Assembly (NCBI RefSeq): GCF_954871325.1 | Contig: NC_088777.1 | Span: 27,319,366-27,383,365 of the forward strand | DNA length: 64,000 nt | Direction: 5' to 3' | Source of the DNA: Gordionus sp. m RMFG-2023 | Taxonomy: Eukaryota > Nematomorpha > Gordioida > Chordodea > Parachordodidae | Shown here: positions 56,110 through 64,000 of the stretch, in pieces | Layout: every line of letters starts with the position of its first letter | Position numbering within the stretch: the first letter of the stretch is position 1 | Made by a program: the position numbers and the translations under genes | Notes under the pieces: model-generated | Databases searched by the model: none | What the model was told of the DNA's origin: nothing | What the model saw: the letters and a program-made list of their open reading frames with translations, nothing else

Positions 56110-57607
56110 TGACAATATTGAGGCATAATACTAAATAAACAAATAAAAGCGAAAGCAGCAGAAATTCAAAACCTCCTTCATCTAATCATCAGGAGAGATC
56201 GAATTAATAAAACAAACATAATTAGCCTTAAGAATGGCTATTGCGATCCTCTGCCTTAAGTAAAAACCTTAGCGAGGCTCCCCAGAATTTTTTCTGATTA
56301 GGCGGCCAACGTCTTTAAAAAAGTTTTTAGCCAAATCACCATATGTAGTTAAGGTGGAGCAAATGATGGGTATGAATATGTAATTTGAGGAATCAGCGCT
56401 GTATTTGCTGATCTTAAAATTTTGAGCTCTGTTCAGAGCGTCCTTGTTAAAATTAGAAGGGGGGTTAGTGTCCAGACAAGAGAAATCCCATATTAAAAAC
56501 TTTCCTTGAGACCATCGAATACGTGTGACCCCATCAGGACGCCTACTATCGGAAAAATGGCCAGAAGGCTCCATTGAGGTAGGAAAACCAGCTGACCTAA
56601 GTGCAAGAGATATAATTTGATTGCATTTCAAATGTCGAGTTTGCCGGCCGGGATTACGATAATGTAAAGAATGAAGCGCTATATTGTCATCAAAAGTATG
56701 ACATTTGCTGCATATATATGGTAATGAAAAGGGAATGTTGAGCCTGATACATAAAGCATAACTCAGGTCATGGTTGTCCAATTCGAGTTTGAGATTGGTA
56801 GATGGAATAACATCTAAAAATTCATATCCCCGATCTTTGATAAGTTCAATAAATGTGGATCTAGCCAATGGTGAGAGACTCGAAATAAGGTAATCAACGG
56901 AGTTTCTAATAAGTGGTAAATCCCAACCCTTCTGCTTCACAGAGATTGGAAATAGGGTTGAGGTTGTGACGGATTTTGCCCATTCTATCTTAGCTGTATT
57001 CAAAAAAGGATCGTGAACCGACAGATGTTGGACAATTAATATACGTGTATGAAGGTGGCTGGCAATGAAGGCACATATTGAGATCGACAATGGGGATCTT
57101 ATAACAAGGCCGCCATGTTTGGAAGGAAGTGTGGCTTGATGCCAAGCTATGTCTGTAAATTTGATATTTAAGCAGTGGCTAAGGATGACTTTTATTCTGG
57201 TTTCGAATCTCACTAAATGCTCCCTCTCTAAAAATAATGGGCTCGATCGTAGGGCATAAAGGATTTTAGGGATGTTGAAGAAATTCCGAATTAAAAAAAA
57301 AAGGCCTTGTGAGCCGAAAGACAAGGAAGAATGCGTTTTAAATTTTCAAAGATATCGTCCATATCGCTAAAAAAAAGAACACTGACTCCTCACCAATGGG
57401 AGAGCCCAAATGTGATAGATTTTTCAAGGTGACATGCTTAAAACCAAAAACGTTTTGCGGAATTGTATTAATATCACAGTATTCAGTTTTGATTTGATTA
57501 ATTACGAGTCCGAGGCTGTCAATAGAAGTCTTAATAATATAGCCTTTATCACCTCTGCAGATTCACCAGAGATGACCCCATCATCAATATACCATAAGTG
57601 TAAGGAA
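56110..57607 (-). mobile_element. Non-LTR retrotransposon 3, 5'-truncated
   Basis: Minus-strand element of the same type as elements 1 and 2. The upstream limit (about 57,605) falls right at the catalytic box: the first readable block is LWYIDDG, after which sequence switches to the MITE. This 5' truncation is as expected of target-primed reverse transcription. The long frame 57,324-56,269 (351 codons) holds the thumb, a CSKCHTFDDNIALHSLHY knuckle in which the last Cys is Tyr, and the endonuclease block (RRPDGVTRIRWSQGKFLIWDFSCLDT). It ends YIFIPIICSTLTTYGDLAKNFFKDVG. At least one frameshift lies near 57,320. It cannot mobilise itself. Confidence 0.85.
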
Positions 57608-57611
57608 TGGT

Positions 57612-60600
57612 CATTGATAATCCTATTTCTCAAATTAATAATAAAATGTTCATTTCATAATTGAGAAAATTATCATAATGAGAATCTATAAACAAGTTAA
57701 ATAATTTTAAGTATGAAATGAACATTTTATTATTAATTTAATATTGTGATTAATGATATTCATTTAAATGATGAGAAACAAGTTAATAAATTTTAAGTAC
57801 GAAAATGAATATTGATTCTTTATTCACAATGCTAAATTAATAATTTTAAATGATTCATTATTAACAATACTAAATTTTTTTATTTTTAAATTTTGAGTGG
57901 GGGGTACTTTTTTTAAAAAAAATTTTATTTTAATATCTGAAAATTTTTTTTTTATTGTTTTGCTACATCCATCCATAACCAATTGATTTCTGGTTTATAT
58001 ATGTAATAATAAGACCCCCCCCCCCGACTTATTTATTAATTTAATATGTATTGACGGAAATTTTAGATCGATGTTTAGTAAATTAGGTTGTTATCCGAGA
58101 TTTCTTGTCATAAATTATTTTTCCAATTTCAATGCCAAAAAATATTAACCAAAAATAATAAAATGTGTTAGAAAAAAATAAAATATCTGACTCTTTTAAT
58201 GATCATGAAATTTAATAGCGATATTATTGTGCATGAACACAGTCACATATGATGGCCGATTATGGAAAGCTTTCACACACAACAAAAATTCTATATTACA
58301 ATTTATAATACCCCAGAAAGAATGTGTGGATAATAACCGTTCTATCATAAGAATATTAATAAGATGTCTAGGTTATTTAATATCTCGTAACCAAGCCTTC
58401 TGGGGAACAGGCTACAAGAAGGCAATATGATGGGCCTTATTAAACTCATTGCAGATTCTGAACCTGTACTGGGAGAAATACAATAAGGGATTAAAAACGA
58501 AATCATATGCAAATCTATTAACATATAATAACATAAATATTCTCATTAAACCATGAAAAATATGGTTATAAAAAAAATTCAAAATGAGATTGAATTTAAC
58601 AGGTGCTTTTCAATCATAGTTGATGGCACAATCAGAAGCAATAGCTTTGACTAAGATGTGTTGAAAATAGTGAGATGCCGAAGCCTGTTGAAAGACTGAT
58701 TGACATATATTGTACGGGAAATACCACAGGTCTCGATATTAAGGATAATATAATGTCCAAACTTGGCTCGATGAATTTACCCCTAAAATTCCTAATTGGG
58801 CAAAGTTATGATGGCGCCTCAAACATGAGTGGAAGAATCAATTGTGCAGGCCTTGATTAGAGCAGAGGCACCAAAGGCAGCTTTTATTTGGTGTTATTGT
58901 CATTGATTAAATTTAATCATTGTTCAATTATGCCAATCAATTAAAGAACTTCAAATGTTCTAGGAATACTAGATGAGATTTATATCTATTTTAATGGTGT
59001 AAAAAGATATGAGGTACTCAAAAAATTTCAGTGTAATGATCTGAAAAAATCGCAACGATTCTACGCATCAATAATACCACTCGGTAATAGTACCTTATTT
59101 ATTTATATTTAAAATGTTTTTTTATTTAGAAGCTGATCGTCATATAAAGCTATTGTAAATTTTTTTCTACTTTATGATGCCTTGAGGGCAGTTTTAACAA
59201 ATTTAAAGGATTCTGAAGATCCTGCCACTTCCACTATGGATAGTGCTATAGTCTTTAGAATATAAAAATTTGATTTTATCTTATCACTTAGTGGTTTGGA
59301 TAAAATATTGTTAATTACAAATTTGGCTTGTACAAAATTGCAAACCATTTCGAAGGATATAGGGTTTGCTATAAATCAAATTCAATTGGCAAAAGATTGC
59401 TTGAATATAAATTATTGTCTTAATTATTTTTTAATCTAATAGATAATAACACTGAATTTTTGGATGTTTTTTCAAAGGCACAAGATTTTATGAAGAAGAG
59501 AAATCTACCTTTTGATTTTAAAAGTTCTAAACTTCAAACATTACAATCCAAAAAGGAGAGGAGGTATATATACTTTCATCATTAAATATAGAAATTTTTT
59601 TTAGCTTTAAAATAGGTGTGTTTTATGCTGCACTCGATTTAATTATTATACAGTTTAACGAAAGATTTAATGATGATTCGATAAAATTTTTACATCAAAC
59701 ATCATTTTTTACGCCAAATAATGTGGCAGAAAAATCAATTATTAAAGAAGGAGGATATCTGTAAATTTTACAATTTAAATTCAAGTCAAATTTTCGAAGA
59801 AATGTTGAAGTTTAGAAATATTTATAAGATGGCCAAAATAGGGAATGTAATTATTACTCATAACCTAGAGTTTCAAGAATCTAAAGATTTGTCAGATTCT
59901 GATAATTGTAAATTTATTTAATTAAAATGTTTTTACCAATACATTATTTAACTTCTTCTGATGATGATGATAAATCAGGGGCTTACGATTCAGATTGGAA
60001 AAACTATTCATTTATTTTACATTGTCGTCTACTTTTAAATTTTTCTGCTTTCCTTAATTTAAGAATTTTATATAAATATTTATTAACCATTCCTACAACC
60101 TCATGAACTGCCGAAAGAGTCATGAGTAAAATTAAATTAATTAAAAGACTTCGTAGTACCATGAAAGATTCATTTCTCAATAATTTAACCATATTATCAA
60201 TAGAAAAAAATTTATTTAAACAATTAAATATTGATGAAATTATAAATTCTTTCGCTTTCTCTTTCCCTAATTTATCTAAATTACTAATTTAAAAATAATA
60301 TTTATAAAGTATATATATTTTTTGCATTTTATTTATATATATTAAAAATTGATGCAAAGAAATTATTTTTGAAATTTATGGGTGTCATAAAATAATTATA
60401 ATTTTCTCGAGGAAGGGGGGGGTACTTTTCAGGGGGGTATTCTGCTTCATTCGCTCAGAAAGTGTAGGGGCCACTGACTTAATGATTCATTATTCACAAT
60501 ACTAAATAATTCATTATTCACAATGCTAAATTAATAATTTTAATGATATTCATTATTAACAATACTAAATAATTCATTATTCACAATACCAAATGATTCT

Positions 60601-60705
60601 TTATTCACAATACTAAATTATTCTTTATTCACAATACTAAATTAATAATAAAATTTATAAATTTGTTTATAGATTCTCATTGTGAACAATGATATTATTT
60701 TAAAT
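57612..60705. mobile_element. Inverted-repeat MITE copy B, split by a hAT
   Basis: 57,612-57,875 (GATAATCCTATTTCTC onward, ATCATAATGAGAATCTATAAACAA) and 60,480-60,690 (24-base units, then TTTGTTTATAGATTCTCATTGTG) match the two halves of copy A at 42,338-42,890. The interruption is the hAT element. Confidence 0.75.
57876..60480 (+). mobile_element. Decayed hAT transposon inside the MITE
   Basis: Plus-strand frames give, in order, blocks of a ZMYM/TTF-like hAT transposase: an N-terminal part near 58.2-58.5 kb (AFxGNxxx, IKLIADSEPVLGEI), FSIIVDGTIRS near 58.6 kb, LIGQSYDGASNMSG (58,795-58,835) and the C-terminal dimerisation domain at about 60.1-60.2 kb (AERVMSKIKLIKRLRSTMKDSFLNNLTILSIEKN). Many stops and frameshifts. 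Right end GTGTAGGGGCCACTGA fits a hAT terminus (CAGTGGCCCC on the other strand). The left end is not clear; a GGGGGGTACTTTT motif occurs inside both ends. No target duplication recognised. Confidence 0.82.
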
Positions 60706-61572
60706 GATGAGAAATCTAAGGAATAGAATAAATTAATTTCATTAAGCCTCTAAAGGAATAGAATATAATTTTATTACTTTAATCATTGCATATAAAATAT
60801 TAAATTAAAATCTAGTAATTAGATGATCTAATTTACCTTTTTTTTGGTAAGTCCATAAAAATTTTTAGAGGATTTTAATATGTAATTAGTTATATTTTCT
60901 TCCTCCACTTTATTAAAAACACATTTGTGATTTGAATATCTCATTGTGGGTATTGAATTATTTTCATTTTCTTCTTTTTTGATAAATATCTTGCTATATT
61001 AGATTTTGTAATGAATATATATAATAATTAAATAATCTTACCTGTAAGTAATGATAACTTTCTGACTGAGGCTGTTGGATATAAAGTAAAGCATTATCAT
61101 AATCTTCTGTACAGAAGATTTTTCTATCCTTTTTATCGTAATTTAGCATCACTAGTAAATGATAAAATGAGCTAAAATGGCGTGTCCCAACTACACTAAG
61201 ACCAACTATGACCGAGCCCACTAATTTTATAAAATCCAAAATCATATTAATTCATGTTGATTGATTCTGAAAGTTTGCCAGATTGGAAAATAGGGTTTGA
61301 ACTTTCCTAAAATGTATTTAATATGATTTTTAAAGCTTTATTTATAAATATAAAGGATAAAGTTTGCAAATATTTTTTATTACTTTTGGTATGCCAAAAC
61401 ACATTTTCTTCTGAAAAAATTAAAATACTAAATATTTTCCAAATCTTTTTTAGCCAATCATGTATGACGTAATTATCTATGTTAGGTTCAAATTTCCAGT
61501 CTTATAAAATAATAACTAAAATTATAATTAAAGTGACCTAACGTTCCCCTGTACTCAATGTACCCCGGTCTC
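60706..61572 (-). other. 5' part of the pogo element
   Basis: Leads from the MITE to the right terminal repeat. A minus-strand frame of 83 codons at 60,994-61,245 reads MILDFIKLVGSVIVGLSVVGTRHFSSFYHLLVMLNYDKKD, which I do not recognise. It could be a leader peptide-like stretch of the element. Otherwise AT-rich. Confidence 0.4.
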
Positions 61573-61579
61573 CTACAGG

Positions 61580-62485
61580 CTGAATATAAAACCTGTATAA
61601 ACAAAAAAATGATAAAGAGTTCAATACAAATTTTTTTAAACATATTAAAGTATATTATATATATTTGGTTAAAAGGGATATAGGTTATCTTAAAAATTTA
61701 AGTTTGCAATATTGTCTACCTTTAAAAGCTGCCCAAATGGTATGGGTAAAATTGAGAAAATACTTTACTATGATATGAGTATAATGAGGTTTTTTTGGCA
61801 TTTAAGAACTTATGGATTGAGTTGGATGATAAAAAAATTTTCAAAGTATATTATTAAAAGAAGCCATAAATGTAGTATCAGAATATATAATCAAGCTCAA
61901 ACTATAACATTAAAATATTAAACATATAATAAAGAAAATGATGATTATTTTTCTTTTGGTGAAACAAATGTTACTGAGTTTAACAATACAAATAGATTAA
62001 ACTGGAGGTTTTAAATTATATTATAGAAAGTCGAAATATATTATAAATGCTTAATTATTATCCTTCCATTAAGGTAATGTTTTTAAAATATAATATTGCA
62101 TTGCCTTTCAGCTCCAATTGAAAGGTTATTTATTGTCACATTGTTAAATACGCCCGAAACAGTAAAGATCTAATGATAAATTATTTGACAAATTTGATTA
62201 TCTTATAAAATAATGAATCTATTTTAAATGCTCTTTTTTACAAATTAATATTTTAACTCCTATTAAAATACTAGACTTCCTTCCCAATCTATGACAAGAA
62301 TGGGCTAATACTGATATTAAAATGCTTGATTATCATCATTAAATATTTTATTAATTATTGCAAATATTCATTCTTATTATATGCATGTTATGTTCTTCAC
62401 AAATAAATAATAAAAACTGTATTTGATAAACTATTCTAATTTAATTGGTAATGATAATATAGAAGACTCTTGCATTTAAGATACT
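61580..62485. other. AT-rich sequence without supported genes
   Basis: A 69-codon plus-strand frame at 61,712-61,921 and plus-strand phrases such as TFKSCPNGMGKIEKILYYDM have no family that I recognise. Possibly old transposon debris. Confidence 0.35.
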
Positions 62486-64000
62486 CAGGGACGGACTGGA
62501 AGAATAAAGGCCTCGTGGGAGATTTCTAAAAGAGTACAGCCCGATTTTACCCGTCCTGCGGCCGGGAATTATATGATTTTATTTGATCTACTACACTATA
62601 TTAAAATTAAAATAATTCTTATCTTTTTAATATTTATGCATGATCCATTTAAAAGAATTACTCGCATTTTGAGTTGAATGTACTTCATAAATTTATGAAC
62701 TTTTGTGATTATGATATATATATTATTTCATTCATTTCGTGGCCGACAACAAGCCAAACCGTAATAAATAAATTATTTACAATAATTTTCCCATATTTTT
62801 TATATATAAGGAATAATTTTATATCATTTATCTTAGTATTTCTTGTAATATATTTACTAAATCTTGATTGTTTAATAAAAAAAATTTATTTTTTATATGA
62901 AAGGCTAAGAAAAATAAGTTAACAAATTATTTATAGAACAAAAATAGAATATTTTATTTTTATAATAAACGAAATATAATAAAATAAAAATGCAATAAAT
63001 TTTTTTAAAAAAGTAAATATATAAACTGTTTATAATGCAATGGTCTGCTGATAGTGAGCTTGATCCAATAATAATATATTGTGCACGGCTCAAATCGATA
63101 ATATTTGACTAAATCTCGCATCTGCCACAAAAGGTTTAGAATATATAATTGTAGCCCTTGTTTAGAGAAATAAGAACTTAATCAATCAGAAAATCATTTG
63201 TCTAAAATATTAGTCACTTTGACTACCACAAAAGGTTTTTGTGTAATTTCTCCATTATAAATGTACCGCAAACAAATTGTAGCTTGATCATATATGCTTA
63301 TATCCTGAGTGCTGTCCATCTGTATGCTGAATCTTTTATTTCCTAATTGTTCCTTAATTCGCTTTCTTGTTTAGAATTGCATCAATAAATTTGCCAACGG
63401 TCGTCTTCGTTAATAAAGTAATTAAGGAACCTCTTCCCTTAGAATGTAACTTGTCTGAGAGTTTAAGTTTTTCCTTCCTTTATTTGCTTCTTTTAAATGG
63501 CCTTATTTAAATGATCATTCAGGATTAGTTCATAATTAGATAGGTGACGTATCAGTTCTAGAAATTTCCATGATTTAAATTTATATCTTCAAAATTTGAT
63601 AAGGTTGCATTAAAAACAGAACCTCTATATGGCATATTTTTATGCCCTAATAGCTTTACAATTTCAAATAAAGATTAAACACTCCAAACAACATTATATT
63701 ATTTGAGTATTATTTGAAATCTGGTTTGTTTTTCCAGCTATAAATTTATTATTAACTGAATCTTATATGCTGTTGTCTCTGGATTCTTAAGAAAGTATTC
63801 TACTGCTTGGATATGAACAGTTGAATTTTCATGAATTTCAACAACTGAATATATATATGTTTAAAATTGGAGTACCCTTTTGAAAATGATTTTTCCTAAC
63901 CAGCAAAAACTATACAAATTGAGCAGTAAATAGTTTTAATTTCATATTAATTATAGCAATTGAAAGCCAATTTCGTGGTAATTTATCTTCCATAACTACT
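62486..64000 (-). mobile_element. hAT relic running off the right edge
   Basis: CAGGGACGGACTGG at 62,486 looks like a hAT left terminus. From about 63,100 to 63,400 the minus strand reads, in broken frames, FSIQMDSTQDISIYDQATICLRYIYNGEITQKPFVVVKVTN. This is the block around the first catalytic Asp of ZMYM/TTF-type hAT transposases (compare DSTQDIS...DQ...LRYV). Upstream parts (63,400-63,560) continue toward the N-terminus. The terminus and the transposase may or may not belong to one copy, since the other end is outside the window. Confidence 0.65.

Larger units (their letters stand above)
49332..61573 (-). mobile_element. pogo-type DNA transposon, expanded by nested insertions
   Basis: Left end GGGGAGACCGGGG at 49,332 and right end complementary to it (GGAGACCGGGG on the minus strand, ending 61,573). 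Both are bordered by TA (49,330-49,331 and 61,574-61,575), the target used by pogo/Tc1-mariner elements. The transposase relic lies in the middle on the minus strand (about 54.6-55.86 kb). The 12.2-kb span is inflated by non-LTR element 2 (50.4-54.2 kb), a SINE (54.24-54.44 kb), non-LTR element 3 (56.1-57.6 kb) and a MITE holding a hAT (57.6-60.7 kb). Extra flanking debris may belong to either. The proper pogo body would be about 3.5-4 kb. Confidence 0.75.

Noticed and set aside
1-64000. CRISPR array or prokaryotic operon
   Set aside because: The regular repeats (66-bp satellite, 24-bp minisatellite, 24-base MITE units) have no unique spacers between constant repeats, and all recognisable proteins are eukaryotic transposon types.

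Overview
This is an AT-rich, non-prokaryotic window that reads as a transposon graveyard from an invertebrate animal genome. The host group is inferred only from the element mix: Ty3/gypsy, endonuclease-bearing non-LTR retrotransposons, hAT, pogo, piggyBac and MULE relics, and a tRNA-derived SINE. I found no convincing host gene, rRNA, functional tRNA or CRISPR array. Almost every long reading frame belongs to a mobile element, and most are decayed.

Layout: 1-7,100 holds simple and degenerate tandem repeats, a piggyBac relic (about 1.58-2.6 kb, minus), a MULE-type relic (about 3.57-4.2 kb, minus), a lone hAT end at 5,578 and a 66-bp satellite (6.2-6.8 kb). From 7.29 to 13.8 kb lies a plus-strand Ty3/gypsy element with a membrane-anchored Gag-like protein, a 24-bp minisatellite inside its Pol region and an extra zinc-knuckle ORF near its 3' end. 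From 14.2 to 15.3 kb is a relic of another Ty3/gypsy lineage. A non-autonomous hAT with 8-bp target duplications spans 15,548-16,620. From 19.2 to 22.1 kb is a minus-strand non-LTR retrotransposon with a C-terminal restriction-like endonuclease. A 223-bp hAT-type MITE sits at 23,221-23,443.

From 26,503 to 39,932 there are two related minus-strand Ty3/gypsy elements, one inside the other. The outer (LTRs 26,503-26,898 and 39,539-39,932, visibly diverged) was entered in its leader by the inner (LTRs 32,557-32,922 and 39,141-39,504, identical except for one A-run). The inner is flanked by the 4-bp duplication GTAT.

From 41.8 to 45.7 kb come an internally deleted pogo-like element, an inverted-repeat MITE with 24-bp tandem units, and two head-to-head fragments of a DIRS-like retroelement meeting near a perfect 31-bp inverted repeat. 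A complete but decayed hAT occupies 46,535-48,875. From 49,332 to 61,573 a pogo-type DNA transposon is interrupted by a second non-LTR element, a SINE, a 5'-truncated third non-LTR element, and a MITE that itself contains a hAT. The window ends in another hAT relic (62.5-64 kb).

The most interesting material is the Ty3/gypsy group with a transmembrane N-terminus and no visible capsid in its Gag-position ORF plus a zinc-knuckle ORF after integrase, the group of non-LTR elements with N-terminal zinc finger and C-terminal endonuclease, and the layered insertion history, which gives a relative dating of families.
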